From contig CABHPB010000063.1 in NCBI GenBank assembly GCA_902168115.1, forward strand, positions 62,001 to 126,000: 64,000 nt of DNA, read 5' to 3'. Under the pieces are notes generated by a model. That model ran no database searches, was not told the origin of the DNA, and saw only the letters and a program-made list of their open reading frames with translations. The stretch's first letter is position 1; each line of letters starts with the position of its first letter. The translations under genes were made by a program, and so were the position numbers. Positions 33,848 through 43,726 of the stretch are shown here, piece by piece. The DNA comes from an uncultured Methylopila sp. Its GTDB lineage: Bacteria > Pseudomonadota > Alphaproteobacteria > Rhizobiales > Methylopilaceae.

Positions 33848-33941
33848 GATCGCCTTGGTTGCATATTTTTTAATCATTTCTGGGGTCGAGCGACCGCCGC
33901 TATCGGTCCGCCGGCGCCGATCCCGCAAGCCGCTCATCGGC

Positions 33942-33957
33942 TGGCGCCGGCTTTGCA
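33942..33957 (+). promoter_or_regulatory. Putative sigma-54 promoter of urtA
   Basis: TGGCGCC-N4-TTGCA matches the -24/-12 consensus with a GG-GC spacing of 12. Transcription would start near 33968, giving a leader of about 44 bases before the urtA ATG. Nitrogen control of urea transport through sigma-54/NtrC is common. Confidence 0.6.
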
Positions 33958-34011
33958 GCTAGGTCGTCGAGGCGCGAACCGTCTCACGAGGTTCCATCAG
34001 GGGAGACGGAA

Positions 34012-35301
34012 ATGCGTAACGTCATTCGGGGGGCGCTGGCCGCCGGCGCGCTCGCCGCCGCGGTCTTCGCGGGCGCCGCGTCCGCCCAGGCCCAGGAGAC
34101 CGTCAAGGTCGGCATCCTGCATTCGCTGTCGGGGACCATGGCGATCAGCGAGACCACGCTGAAGGACGCCATGCTCATGCTCATCGACGAGCAGAACAAG
34201 AAGGGCGGCGTGCTCGGCAAGAAGCTCGAGCCGGTCGTGGTCGACCCCGCCTCCAACTGGCCGCTGTTCGCCGAGAAGGCGCGCGAGCTGATCTCGAACC
34301 AGAAGGTCTCGGTCGTGTTCGGCTGCTGGACCTCGGTCAGCCGCAAGTCCGTCCTGCCGGTGTTCAAGGAGCTGAACTCGATCCTGTTCTACCCGGTCCA
34401 GTACGAGGGCGAGGAGAGCGAGCGCAACGTGTTCTACACCGGCGCCGCGCCGAACCAGCAGGCGATCCCGGCCGTCGACTACCTCATGAAGGAAGAGAGC
34501 GTTCAGCGCTGGGTGCTCGCCGGCACCGACTACGTCTATCCGCGCACGACCAACAAGATCCTCGAGGCCTACCTGAGGGCCAAGGGCGTCGCGCAGGAGG
34601 ACATCATGATCAACTATACGCCGTTCGGTCATTCCGACTGGCAGACGATCGTGTCCGACATCAAGAAGTTCGGCTCCGCCGGCAAGAAGACCGCGGTCGT
34701 CTCCACCATCAATGGCGACGCCAACGTGCCGTTCTACAAGGAGCTCGGCAACCAGGGCGTGAAGGCCACCGACATTCCGGTGGTGGCGTTCTCGGTCGGC
34801 GAGGAGGAGCTCGCCGGCATCGACACCAAGCCGCTCGTCGGCCATCTCGCCGCCTGGAATTACTTCGAGAGCGTCGACACCCCGGAGAACAAGGCGTTCA
34901 TCGACGCCTGGAAGGCCTTCACCAAGAACCCGAAGCGCGTCACCAACGACCCGATGGAGGCCCACTACATCGGCTTCAACATGTGGGTGAAGGCGGTGGA
35001 GAAGGCCAAGTCGACCGACCCGGACAAGGTGATCGACGCCCTGCCCGGCATCGAGCAGGCGAACCTCACCGGCGGCGTCTCGAAGATGCTTCCGAACCAC
35101 CACATCACCAAGCCCGTGCTGATCGGCGAGATCCGCGAGGACGGCCAGTTCGACGTCGTCGAGAAGACGCCGGACCTCGTTCCCGGCGACGCTTGGTCGG
35201 ACTTCCTTCCCGGCTCGAAGGACCTCGAGGCCGACTGGGTTGAGAAGAAGTGCGGCAACTTCAACACCAAGACCGGCAAGTGCGGCGGCCAGGGCAGCTG
35301 A
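34012..35301 (+). CDS. urtA: Urea ABC transporter substrate-binding protein UrtA
   Basis: A 429-aa periplasmic binding protein with a signal peptide (MRNVIRGALAAGALAAAVFAGAASAQAQ) and strong UrtA features: ETVKVGILHSLSGTMAISETTLKDAMLMLIDEQNKKGG, VVFGCWTSVSRKSVLPVFKELNSILFYPVQYEGEE, NPMEAHYIGFNMWVKAVEKA-like DPMEAHYIGF. It captures urea. GGGGAGA precedes the ATG. It is followed by a strong hairpin before urtB, so it is likely made in excess of the membrane subunits. Confidence 0.96.
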   Translation: MRNVIRGALAAGALAAAVFAGAASAQAQETVKVGILHSLSGTMAISETTLKDAMLMLIDEQNKKGGVLGKKLEPVVVDPASNWPLFAEKARELISNQKVSVVFGCWTSVSRKSVLPVFKELNSILFYPVQYEGEESERNVFYTGAAPNQQAIPAVDYLMKEESVQRWVLAGTDYVYPRTTNKILEAYLRAKGVAQEDIMINYTPFGHSDWQTIVSDIKKFGSAGKKTAVVSTINGDANVPFYKELGNQGVKATDIPVVAFSVGEEELAGIDTKPLVGHLAAWNYFESVDTPENKAFIDAWKAFTKNPKRVTNDPMEAHYIGFNMWVKAVEKAKSTDPDKVIDALPGIEQANLTGGVSKMLPNHHITKPVLIGEIREDGQFDVVEKTPDLVPGDAWSDFLPGSKDLEADWVEKKCGNFNTKTGKCGGQGS

Positions 35302-35345
35302 AATCCTCCCCTTTGGCCTGACCCTCAGGCCCGCACCTGCCTGAG

Positions 35346-35392
35346 CGAAGGGCGGCGACCTCCTCCCCGCCGCCCTTCGCGCCCTTTTCTCC
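35346..35392 (+). terminator. Hairpin with T-run between urtA and urtB
   Basis: CGAAGGGCGGCG and CGCCGCCCTTCG form a perfect 12-bp stem with a 10-base loop, followed by CGCCCTTTTCT. It probably terminates some transcripts after urtA, a common way to keep the binding protein more abundant than the permeases. Confidence 0.7.
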
Positions 35393-35407
35393 ACATCCGG
35401 CTGGACG

Positions 35408-37036
35408 ATGGCTTCGATCAGAAACCGCGCTTCCGCGCTCGCCGCGCTGCTCGTTCTCCTCGGATTGACGTTCTCGGGCGCGCTGTCGCCCGCCGTCGCC
35501 GACCCGCTGGACGACGCCCTCGCAGGGTTCACCGCGGACAAATACGACGACACCGAAAAAGCCATTCAGGGGGTCGTCGCGACCGGCGCCCCCACCGGCA
35601 AGGCGATCCTCGACGCGCTCGCGGCCGGCCGTCTGGTTTTCGACCCCGAGAGCAAGACTGTTCTGCTCAAGGACGCCGCGGGCAAGCTGACGCTCGCCAA
35701 GACCGGCGAGGCCGCGCCCGCCGAGCTCGCCTCCAGGCCGCTGAAGACAGTGCGCGCCAACAACCGCGTCCGCCGCGCCGTCGAGGCCGCCTCCGGCGCG
35801 TTCGAACTGCAGGATCCAAATCCGAAGAAGCGCATCGACGCCGCCCGGGCCGTCTTCAAGAGCCGCGACCCCGCTGCGCTGAAGGCCATCGAGACCGCGC
35901 TCGCGACGGAGAGGGACGCCGGCGCCAAGGAGGCGCTGCAGCAGGCCCGCGCGGCGATCTTGCTCGGCAAGGCCGACGCGCCTGAGGCCGACCGCATCGC
36001 CGCCGCCGATCTCGTCGCTGGCGTCGGCGATCAGGACGCGCTCGCGGCGCTCCGCTCGCTGCCCGCCGGCTCGCCGCAGGCCGTCAAGAACGCCGCCGAC
36101 GCCGGGATTGCGTCGATCGAGCGCTGGCTCTCGGTCGCCAACGCCTTCCAGGACGTGACCTTCGGCGTCGCGCTCGGCTCCGTTCTGCTGCTCGCCGCAA
36201 TCGGCCTCGCCATCACCTTCGGCGTCATGGGCGTGATCAACATGGCCCATGGCGAGATGGTCATGATCGGGGCCTACACGACCTTCCTCACCCAGCGGCT
36301 GATCCACACCTACCTGCCAGCGATCGACGGCGCCTCTTTAATCGTCGCGATCCCGGCGGCCTTCATCGTGGCGGGCGCGATCGGCGTGATGATCGAGCGG
36401 ACGGTGATCCGCTTCCTCTATGGCCGCCCGCTGGAGACGCTGCTCGCCACCTGGGGCGTGAGCCTGATCCTCCAGCAGGCGGTGCGCTCGATCTTCGGGC
36501 CGACCAACCAGCCGGTCTCGACCCCGGACTGGCTGCAGGGCTCGGTGAGCCTGATGGGGGTGTCGCTCAACTGGAATCGCGTCGCGATCGTGCTGTTCGC
36601 GCTCGGCGTGTTTTTCGCCCTTCTGCTTCTCCTGAAGCGCACCAGCCTTGGCCTCAAGGTCAGGGCGGTGACGCAGAACCGGCGCATGGCCGCCTCGATG
36701 GGCATCCGGACGCCGTGGGTGGACGCCATGACCTTCGGCCTCGGCTCCGGCGTCGCCGGCATCGCGGGCGTCGCCCTCAGCCAGATCGACAACGTCAGCC
36801 CGAACCTCGGCCAGAGCTACATCATCGACAGCTTCCTCGTCGTCGTGTTCGGCGGCGTCGGGAACCTGTGGGGCACGCTGGTCGGCGCCATGTCGATCGG
36901 CGTCGCCAACAAGCTGCTCGAGCCGTGGGCCGGCGCCGTCCTCGGCAAGATCATCCTGCTCGTCGCGATCATCCTGTTTATCCAGAAGAAGCCCCGCGGC
37001 CTGTTCGCGCTCAAGGGAAGGTTCGTCGACGCATGA
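35408..37036 (+). CDS. urtB: Urea ABC transporter permease UrtB
   Basis: A 542-aa LivH-like permease. After a signal-type segment it has a long N-terminal extra-membrane domain (about 30-240, rich in Ala and charged residues) that is typical of UrtB. Then come about eight membrane helices with GVMGVINMAHGEMVMIGAYTTF, LATWGVSLILQQAVRSIFGPTNQPV and ITQNRRMAASMGI-type sequence. It overlaps urtC by four bases. Confidence 0.95.
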   Translation: MASIRNRASALAALLVLLGLTFSGALSPAVADPLDDALAGFTADKYDDTEKAIQGVVATGAPTGKAILDALAAGRLVFDPESKTVLLKDAAGKLTLAKTGEAAPAELASRPLKTVRANNRVRRAVEAASGAFELQDPNPKKRIDAARAVFKSRDPAALKAIETALATERDAGAKEALQQARAAILLGKADAPEADRIAAADLVAGVGDQDALAALRSLPAGSPQAVKNAADAGIASIERWLSVANAFQDVTFGVALGSVLLLAAIGLAITFGVMGVINMAHGEMVMIGAYTTFLTQRLIHTYLPAIDGASLIVAIPAAFIVAGAIGVMIERTVIRFLYGRPLETLLATWGVSLILQQAVRSIFGPTNQPVSTPDWLQGSVSLMGVSLNWNRVAIVLFALGVFFALLLLLKRTSLGLKVRAVTQNRRMAASMGIRTPWVDAMTFGLGSGVAGIAGVALSQIDNVSPNLGQSYIIDSFLVVVFGGVGNLWGTLVGAMSIGVANKLLEPWAGAVLGKIILLVAIILFIQKKPRGLFALKGRFVDA

Positions 37037-38184
37037 GTCGCTACCGCTTCCTCGATACGGCCGGCCTGATCTTCCTCGCCGTCGTGCTGGCCATGGCGGT
37101 GCTGATCCCCGCCTCGAACCTCCTGCTTTCGCCCGACCATCCGCTGCACGTGCCGGACTATCTGGTGCCGCTGCTCGGCAAGTACCTCGCCTTCGCGATG
37201 CTCGCGCTCGCGCTCGACCTGGTGTGGGGCTACTGCGGGATCCTGTCGCTCGGCCACGGCGCGTTCTTCGCGCTCGGCGGCTACGCGATGGGCATGTACC
37301 TCATGCGCCAGATCGGACCGCGCGGCGTCTACGGCAATCCGGTTCTGCCCGACTTCATGGTGTTCCTGAACTACAAGGAGCTCCCCTGGTTCTGGCTGGG
37401 CTTCGACCAGTTCTGGTTCGCGGCGATCATGGTGGTGCTCGTCCCCGGCGCGCTCGCCTTCTGCTTCGGCTGGCTCGCCTTCCGCTCGCGCGTCACCGGC
37501 GTCTACCTCTCGATCATCACGCAGGCGCTGACCTTCGCGCTGATGCTGGCCTTCTTCCGCAACGACATGGGGTTCGGCGGCAACAACGGGATGACCGACT
37601 TCAAGGACATCCTCGGCTTCCCCGTCCAAGCGCAGGGCACCCGCGCGACCCTGTTCGCGCTGACCGCGCTCGCGCTCTGCGGCGCCTACCTGCTGAGCCG
37701 CTGGGTGGTGACGTCGAAGCTCGGCAAAGTGGTGGTCGCGGTGCGAGACGCCGAGAGCCGCACCCGGTTCATCGGCTACCGGGTCGAGAACTACAAGCTC
37801 GTGGTGTTCACGCTCTCGGCCATGCTCGCAGGGATCGCCGGCGCGCTCTACGTGCCGCAGGTCGGCATCATCAACCCGTCCGAGTTCGCGCCCGCCAACT
37901 CCATCGAAGCGGTGATCTGGGTCGCGGTCGGCGGACGCGGCACGCTTGTGGGCGCCGCGCTCGGCGCCTTCCTCGTCAACGCCGGCAAGACCTGGTTCAC
38001 CGGCGTCATGCCCGAGTTCTGGCTGTTCGCTCTGGGCGCCCTGTTCATCCTGACGACGCTGCTGATGCCGAAGGGCATCGTCGGCGCGGTGTCGGACCTG
38101 CTGGGCCTGCGCCGCAAGAGCGAGCTGCCGTCCGTTCCGCCCGCAGCCCCCGCGCCGCCGCCCGCGGCCGCCCCGGCGGAGTGA
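37033..38184 (+). CDS. urtC: Urea ABC transporter permease UrtC
   Basis: A 383-aa LivM-like permease with about ten helices: LDLVWGYCGILSLGHGAFFALGGYAMGMYLMRQIG, FGGNNGMTDFKDILGF, RDAESRTRFIGYRVENYKLVVFTLSAMLAGIAGALYVPQVGIINPSEF. The C-terminus is Pro/Ala-rich. The ATG at 37033 is set by the ATGA overlap with urtB. Confidence 0.95.
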   Translation: MSRYRFLDTAGLIFLAVVLAMAVLIPASNLLLSPDHPLHVPDYLVPLLGKYLAFAMLALALDLVWGYCGILSLGHGAFFALGGYAMGMYLMRQIGPRGVYGNPVLPDFMVFLNYKELPWFWLGFDQFWFAAIMVVLVPGALAFCFGWLAFRSRVTGVYLSIITQALTFALMLAFFRNDMGFGGNNGMTDFKDILGFPVQAQGTRATLFALTALALCGAYLLSRWVVTSKLGKVVVAVRDAESRTRFIGYRVENYKLVVFTLSAMLAGIAGALYVPQVGIINPSEFAPANSIEAVIWVAVGGRGTLVGAALGAFLVNAGKTWFTGVMPEFWLFALGALFILTTLLMPKGIVGAVSDLLGLRRKSELPSVPPAAPAPPPAAAPAE

Positions 38185-38189
38185 GATCC

Positions 38190-38954
38190 ATGACCACCCC
38201 GATCGGCGGCAAGCTCACCAACGCCCTGCTCTATCTCGACAACATCTCGGTCACCTTCGACGGCTTCAAGGCGCTCAACTCCCTGTCCCTCTCGATCGAC
38301 CAGAACGAGATGCGCGCCATCATCGGCCCGAACGGCGCGGGCAAGACGACGATGATGGACGTCATCACCGGCAAGACCCGCCCGAACGGCGGAACGGCGA
38401 CCTTCGAGGGCGACAAGGACCTCACCAAGCTCGACGAGGCCTCGATCGCGGGCCTCGGGATCGGGCGGAAGTTCCAGACCCCGACCGTGTTCGAGATGCA
38501 CACCGTCGAGGACAACATCCTGCTGGCGCTGAAGACCGACCGGCGCCCCTTCCCGGTGCTGTTCTCCAAGCGCACGCGCGAGGAGAAGGAGCGGATCGAC
38601 GCGCTGCTCGAGCGCGTGCGCCTCACCGGCGCGCGCCACCGCAAGGCGGGCGAGCTCTCCCACGGTCAGAAGCAATGGCTCGAGATCGGCATGCTGCTCG
38701 CGCAGGAGCCAAAACTCCTGCTGGTCGACGAGCCGGCCGCCGGCATGACCGACCAGGAGACCGCCGACACCGCCGACCTGTTGCGCGAGATCGCGAAGAC
38801 CGCCTCGGTCGTCGTGGTCGAGCACGACATGGTGTTCGTCCGCGATCTCGGCGTGAAGGTCACCTGCCTGCACGAGGGATCCGTGCTGGCCGAAGGCTCG
38901 CTCGACGCCGTGTCGTCGAACGAGCGCGTCATCGAAGTCTATCTGGGACGGTGA
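38190..38954 (+). CDS. urtD: Urea ABC transporter ATPase UrtD
   Basis: A 254-aa LivG-like ATPase: Walker [19 protein letters not shown], signature LSHGQKQWLEIGMLL, Walker B LLLVDEPAAGMTDQE and switch His in VVEHDMVFVRDLG. The SHGQKQW form is typical of UrtD. It begins five bases after urtC and ends one base before urtE. Confidence 0.96.
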   Translation: MTTPIGGKLTNALLYLDNISVTFDGFKALNSLSLSIDQNEMRAIIGPNGAGKTTMMDVITGKTRPNGGTATFEGDKDLTKLDEASIAGLGIGRKFQTPTVFEMHTVEDNILLALKTDRRPFPVLFSKRTREEKERIDALLERVRLTGARHRKAGELSHGQKQWLEIGMLLAQEPKLLLVDEPAAGMTDQETADTADLLREIAKTASVVVVEHDMVFVRDLGVKVTCLHEGSVLAEGSLDAVSSNERVIEVYLGR

Positions 38955-38955
38955 G

Positions 38956-39651
38956 ATGCTGAGCGTCGACGACATCTCGCTCTATTACGGCTCCTCCCGC
39001 GCGTTGCGCGGGGTCTCGGTCACGGCGGCGGCGGGCGAGGTCACCTGCGTGCTCGGGCGCAACGGCGTCGGGAAAAGCTCGCTGTTGCGGGCCATCTCCG
39101 GGCAGCGGCCGATCTCCGCCGGCGACATCACGCTGGAAGGCAAGTCGATCGCCGGCATGCGCCCCTACGACCGCGCGAGCCTCGGCGTCGCCTATGTGCC
39201 CCAGGGCCGCGAGATCTTCCCGCTGCTGACCGTGAAGGAGAACCTCGAAACGGGCTTCGCCCCGCTCAGGCGCAAGGACAAAACGATCCCCGCGGAGGTG
39301 TTCGACCTCTTCCCGATGCTGAAGTCGATGCTGCACCGGCGCGGCGGCGATCTGTCGGGCGGCCAGCAGCAGCAGCTCGCCATCGGCCGCGCGCTCGTCA
39401 CCCGGCCGAAGCTTCTGATCCTCGACGAGCCGACCGAGGGCATCCAGCCGTCGATCATCAAGGACATCGGCCGCGCCATCAAATATCTGCGCGACAAGGG
39501 CACGATGGCGATCGTGCTGGTCGAGCAGTATTTTGACTTCGCGCAGGAGCTTGCCGACCGGTTCATCGTCATGGAGCGCGGCGAGGTCGTCGAGCGCGGC
39601 GACGCCAAGGCGCTCGAGGGTGACGATGTCCGCAACCGCCTGCATTTCTGA
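38956..39651 (+). CDS. urtE: Urea ABC transporter ATPase UrtE
   Basis: A 231-aa LivF-like ATPase: Walker A VLGRNGVGKSSLLRAI, YVPQGREIFPLLTVKENLETGF, signature LSGGQQQQLAIGRAL, Walker B LLILDEPTEGIQPSII and LVEQYFDFAQELADRFIVMERGEVVERG. It overlaps the ureD start by 26 bases, so transporter and urease genes form one transcription unit. Confidence 0.96.
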   Translation: MLSVDDISLYYGSSRALRGVSVTAAAGEVTCVLGRNGVGKSSLLRAISGQRPISAGDITLEGKSIAGMRPYDRASLGVAYVPQGREIFPLLTVKENLETGFAPLRRKDKTIPAEVFDLFPMLKSMLHRRGGDLSGGQQQQLAIGRALVTRPKLLILDEPTEGIQPSIIKDIGRAIKYLRDKGTMAIVLVEQYFDFAQELADRFIVMERGEVVERGDAKALEGDDVRNRLHF

Positions 39652-40465
39652 GGCTCAGGCCGCCCCGCGCCGCCAGCGCGCGGAAGGACGCATCGCCGTC
39701 CGGGTCGAGACGCTCGGCGACGTCTCGCGCGCGGTGCGGGTCGCGGAATCCGGGTCCTCGCGCCTTCGCCTGCCGCGCTCGCCCCACGGGCTCGACGGCG
39801 TGCTGCTCAACATCGCCGGCGGCATCGCCTGCGGCGACCGCATGCACGTTTCGGCCGACGTCGGCGCCGGCGCCGCGATCGCGCTGTCGACGCCCGGCGC
39901 GGAACGCATCTACCGTTCGGACGGCCCCGACGCCGAGATCGCGACGCGCCTCGCCGCCGGCCCGGGCGCGCGCCTCGCCTGGGTCCCGCAGGAAACGATC
40001 CTTTTCGACAAGGCGCGACTCGTCCGGCGCCTCGACGCCGAGATCGCGGCCGACGCCAGCCTCACCGTCTATGAGGGCGTGAGCTTCGGCCGCCGGGCGC
40101 GCGGCGAGATCGTCGCCGAAGGCCTGCTCGAAGACCGCTGGCGAGTGAAGCGCGACGGAAAGCTCGTCTTTGCCGAAACGCTTCGCCTCGACGGCCCCGT
40201 GCACGAGACGCTCGGGCGCAAGACGGTCGCGGCCGGCATGACCTCGCTCGCGACGATCCTCCACGTCGCGCCGGACGCCGAACGCCACGTCGAGGCCGTC
40301 CGGGCGGCGCTGGCCGCGCACGACGTCGAAGCCGGCGTCACCGCTTGGAACGGGATGCTGGTCATGCGCATCCTCTCGCCCTCGGCCGAACGTCTCCGCG
40401 ACGCCGCCCGCGCCGCCCTGCCGATCCTCCTCGGCCGCCCCCTGCCCCGCGTCTGGACCTGTTGA
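39626..40465 (+). CDS. ureD: Urease accessory protein UreD
   Basis: A 279-aa scaffold of the UreDFG complex that loads nickel into urease. Family blocks: [99 protein letters not shown]. The ATG at 39626 lies inside the urtE 3' end. Four bases separate it from the ureAB gene. Confidence 0.93.
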   Translation: MSATACISEAQAAPRRQRAEGRIAVRVETLGDVSRAVRVAESGSSRLRLPRSPHGLDGVLLNIAGGIACGDRMHVSADVGAGAAIALSTPGAERIYRSDGPDAEIATRLAAGPGARLAWVPQETILFDKARLVRRLDAEIAADASLTVYEGVSFGRRARGEIVAEGLLEDRWRVKRDGKLVFAETLRLDGPVHETLGRKTVAAGMTSLATILHVAPDAERHVEAVRAALAAHDVEAGVTAWNGMLVMRILSPSAERLRDAARAALPILLGRPLPRVWTC

Positions 40466-40469
40466 GCCC

Positions 40470-41090
40470 ATGAACCTCACGCCCCGCGAAAAAGACAAGC
40501 TGCTGGTCGCCATGGCCGCGATCGTGGCGAAGAACCGCCTCGCCCGGGGGGTGAAGCTCAACCATCCCGAGGCGGTCGCGCTGATCACCGATTTCGTCGT
40601 CGAGGGCGCGCGCGACGGCAAGTCGGTCGCGGAGCTTATGGAGGCCGGCGCCCATGTCGTGACCGCGGACCAGGTCATGGACGGCGTACCGGAAATGATC
40701 CACGACATCCAGGTCGAGGCGACCTTCCCGGACGGCACCAAGCTCGTCACCGTCCATCACCCGGTGCGCGGCGCGCCCTCGAAGACGCATCCGGGCGAAG
40801 TGCTCGCAGGCGACGGCGTGATCGAGCTCAACGCCGGCGCCGCGACCGTGACGGTGACCGTCGCCAACACCGGCGACCGGCCGATCCAGGTCGGCAGCCA
40901 CTACCATTTCTTCGAGACCAACCCCGCGCTCGACTTCGACCGCGCGAGCGCCCGAGGCATGCGCCTCGACATCGCCTCCGGCACCGCCGTGCGCTTCGAG
41001 CCGGGCCAGACGCGTACCGTGACGCTCGTGCCGCTGACGGGCGATCGAAAGGTCTACGGCTTCCGTCAGGACGTCATGGGCGCGCTCTGA
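40470..41090 (+). CDS. ureA: Fused urease gamma-beta subunit (UreAB)
   Basis: A 206-aa protein joining the gamma subunit (residues 1-100: [39 protein letters not shown]... DVMEGVPEM-like [21 protein letters not shown]) to the beta subunit (about 105-206: [15 protein letters not shown]... [18 protein letters not shown]... [18 protein letters not shown]). Fusions of this kind occur in several bacteria (Helicobacter UreA is a known case). No separate ureB is needed or present. Confidence 0.95.
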   Translation: MNLTPREKDKLLVAMAAIVAKNRLARGVKLNHPEAVALITDFVVEGARDGKSVAELMEAGAHVVTADQVMDGVPEMIHDIQVEATFPDGTKLVTVHHPVRGAPSKTHPGEVLAGDGVIELNAGAATVTVTVANTGDRPIQVGSHYHFFETNPALDFDRASARGMRLDIASGTAVRFEPGQTRTVTLVPLTGDRKVYGFRQDVMGAL

Positions 41091-41122
41091 GCCGCCGCCG
41101 CCACGCAAGAAGGACAGGCTGA

Positions 41123-42835
41123 ATGCCCGCCAAGATTTCCCGCGCGGCCTATGCCGACATGTTCGGCCCGACGACCGGCGACAAGATCCGCTTGGCGGAC
41201 ACCTCGCTGATCATCGAGATCGAGAAGGACTTCACGACCTATGGCGAGGAGGTGAAGTTCGGCGGCGGCAAGACCATCCGCGACGGCATGGGCCAGAGCC
41301 AGGCGTCTCGCGCGCAGGGCGCCGTCGACACCGTCATCACCAACGCCGTCGTGCTCGACCACTCAGGGATCTACAAGGCCGACATCGGCATTCTCGACGG
41401 CCGCATCGCGAAGATCGGCAAGGCCGGCAATCCAGATGTGCAGCTGCACGTCGACATCATCGTCGGCCCCGGCACGGAGGTCATCGCCGGCGAGGGAAAG
41501 ATCATCACCGCCGGCGGCTTCGACAGCCACATCCACTTCATCTGTCCGCAGCAGATCGAGGAGGCGCTGAACTCCGGCGTCACCTCCATGCTGGGCGGCG
41601 GCACGGGGCCTGCGACCGGCACCTTCGCCACCACCTGCACGCCCGGCCCGTGGCACATCGCACGGATGATCGAGGCGGCCGACGCATTCCCGATGAATCT
41701 CGGCTTTGCGGGCAAGGGCAACGCGTCCCTGCCCTCGGCTCTGGAGGAGATGGTTCTCGGCGGCGCCTGCGCGCTGAAGCTTCACGAGGACTGGGGCACG
41801 ACGCCAGCCGCGATCGACTGCTGCCTGACCGTCGCCGACGCGCTCGACGTGCAGGTGATGATCCATTCCGACACGCTGAACGAGAGCGGTTTCGTCGAGG
41901 ACACGATCGCCGCCTTCAAGGGCCGCACCATCCACGCCTTCCACACCGAGGGCGCCGGCGGCGGGCATGCGCCGGACATCATGAAGGTGGCGGGCCTCGC
42001 CAACGTGCTGCCGTCGTCCACAAACCCGACGCGGCCCTACACGAAGAACACCATCGACGAGCATCTCGACATGCTGATGGTGTGCCATCACCTCGATCCG
42101 GCGATTCCCGAGGATCTCGCCTTCGCCGAGAGCCGCATCCGCAAGGAGACGATCGCCGCCGAGGACATCCTTCACGACATCGGTGCGCTCTCGATGATGT
42201 CCTCCGACAGCCAGGCCATGGGCCGCGTCGGCGAGGTCGTCATCCGCACCTGGCAGACCGCCGACAAGATGAAGCGCCAGCGCGGCGCGCTGCCGGGCGA
42301 GACGGGCGACAACGACAACTTCCGGGCCCGCCGCTACGTCGCGAAGTACACGATCAACCCGGCGATCGCACATGGCGTCTCGAAGCATGTCGGCTCGGTC
42401 GAGGAGGGAAAGCTCGCCGATCTCGTCGTCTGGACGCCGGCATTCTTCGGCGTGAAGCCGGACCTCGTCATCAAGGGCGGCGTCATCGCCTGCGCGCCCA
42501 TGGGCGACCCCAACGCGTCCATTCCGACGCCGCAGCCGGTGCACTACCGCCCGATGTTCGGCGCCTTCGGGCCCGCGCCGCTCGCGAACTCGCTGACCTT
42601 CGTCTCCAAGGCCGCGATCGACGCAGGGCTCGCCAGCAAGCTGCGGGCCCAGAAGCCGCTGGTCGCGGTGGAGAACGTGCGCGGCGGCATCTCGAAGAAA
42701 TCGATGGTGCTGAACGACGCCACGCCTAACATCGAGATCGACGCCGAGACCTACGATGTGCGCGCCGATGGCGAACTGCTGGTCTGCGAGCCGGCGGAAT
42801 TGCTGCCGATGGCCCAGCGGTATTTTCTGTTCTAA
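41123..42835 (+). CDS. ureC: Urease alpha (catalytic) subunit UreC
   Basis: A 570-aa nickel amidohydrolase that splits urea into ammonia and carbamate. Active-site residues are all visible: His136/His138 (DSHIHFI), carbamylated Lys219 ([12 protein letters not shown]), His248 ([12 protein letters not shown]), His274 ([16 protein letters not shown]), the flap cysteine and histidines in VCHHLD (321-323) and Asp362 ([12 protein letters not shown]). Full length. The next urease gene, ureE, is separated from it by an AT-rich foreign gene. Confidence 0.97.
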   Translation: MPAKISRAAYADMFGPTTGDKIRLADTSLIIEIEKDFTTYGEEVKFGGGKTIRDGMGQSQASRAQGAVDTVITNAVVLDHSGIYKADIGILDGRIAKIGKAGNPDVQLHVDIIVGPGTEVIAGEGKIITAGGFDSHIHFICPQQIEEALNSGVTSMLGGGTGPATGTFATTCTPGPWHIARMIEAADAFPMNLGFAGKGNASLPSALEEMVLGGACALKLHEDWGTTPAAIDCCLTVADALDVQVMIHSDTLNESGFVEDTIAAFKGRTIHAFHTEGAGGGHAPDIMKVAGLANVLPSSTNPTRPYTKNTIDEHLDMLMVCHHLDPAIPEDLAFAESRIRKETIAAEDILHDIGALSMMSSDSQAMGRVGEVVIRTWQTADKMKRQRGALPGETGDNDNFRARRYVAKYTINPAIAHGVSKHVGSVEEGKLADLVVWTPAFFGVKPDLVIKGGVIACAPMGDPNASIPTPQPVHYRPMFGAFGPAPLANSLTFVSKAAIDAGLASKLRAQKPLVAVENVRGGISKKSMVLNDATPNIEIDAETYDVRADGELLVCEPAELLPMAQRYFLF

Positions 42836-42859
42836 GCATCACCTCTGAAAGGTGGAAGG

Positions 42860-43726
42860 ATGCGATTTTCCGACCGTCAAGGGATCACTGACAAGACAAT
42901 CCCAATACAGATTGACAGAATTGATGCTCCATTGCGCAATCTTCTTTGGGAGTCTTTGAACCGTTTTTATCTTAAGTACGATCATAAATCGTATTATGTC
43001 GATGCGTATCGAGCTCGCTTTGCAGCAATGTCGCGAGCAATTGCAGTCGAGTTTTTTAAGGTACCAAGCGATCGCTTTCCTTCTGAAATGGGAGAAGTCG
43101 TATCGACACTGCGAAACTGGTTCTTTGACGAAAAACGAAACTGGTGGGAGATATACAACTTTATTGAGTTTTTTATTGGAAGCTACGTAAAGCATTTCCG
43201 CAGTACAGTGTCCGATCCAGATCTACGTGAGTTGCATTTTATTAGAACAGTCAATTCATTTCTGGAGCAGGAGAATTCGGGCTTCAGGATCATGGACGAT
43301 GCTTTCGTGCCAATTTCTTCGGAAACTGAAATCCAATCATTGACAGATAGCCTATCTACAATTGATAAGTTTTCAGGATTTAGGACTCACATTCAAACAG
43401 CTATCAAGTTATATTCACAAAAGCCAATTGCGGATTACAGAAACTCGATTAAAGAATCAGTTTCGGCCATTGAGTCTGTGGCGACAAATACTGCCGATGA
43501 TAGCAAGGTTACACTGGGCATGGCACTTAATATCATTCAACAAAGAGACGGGATGCACGAGTCAATGAAATTGGGTTTTACTAAATTGTATGGATGGACT
43601 AGCGACGCTGGTGGGATTCGGCACGCCTTGACAGAGCATCCGTCCCCCTCGGAAGCAGACGCCCGGTTTATGCTCATAGCTTGCAGTGCATTTGGGAATT
43701 ACTTGATACAAACGTCGCCTAATTGA
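42860..43726 (+). CDS. AbiJ-like (AbiJ N-terminal domain 4) abortive-infection candidate inserted in the urease operon
   Basis: A 288-aa protein whose N-terminus (MRFSDRQGITDKTIPIQIDRIDAPLRNLLWESLNRFY) matches the AbiJ_NTD4 domain as I recall it. The C-terminal half (about 165-288) is helical and ends with GGIRHALTEH: Arg254 and His260 fit the Rx4-6H motif of HEPN ribonucleases. The gene is strongly AT-rich (25 G+C in the 60 bases 42901-42960) with non-host codon use, between GC-rich urease genes, so it was acquired. Its TGA overlaps the TTG start of ureE. Function in phage defence is inferred. Confidence 0.75.
   Translation: MRFSDRQGITDKTIPIQIDRIDAPLRNLLWESLNRFYLKYDHKSYYVDAYRARFAAMSRAIAVEFFKVPSDRFPSEMGEVVSTLRNWFFDEKRNWWEIYNFIEFFIGSYVKHFRSTVSDPDLRELHFIRTVNSFLEQENSGFRIMDDAFVPISSETEIQSLTDSLSTIDKFSGFRTHIQTAIKLYSQKPIADYRNSIKESVSAIESVATNTADDSKVTLGMALNIIQQRDGMHESMKLGFTKLYGWTSDAGGIRHALTEHPSPSEADARFMLIACSAFGNYLIQTSPN

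Noticed and set aside
33646-33864. 72-aa open frame on the minus strand upstream of the guanidine operon
   Set aside because: It runs through the sigma-54 element and the riboswitch aptamer, whose RNA-level conservation explains the sequence; the translation is low-complexity.
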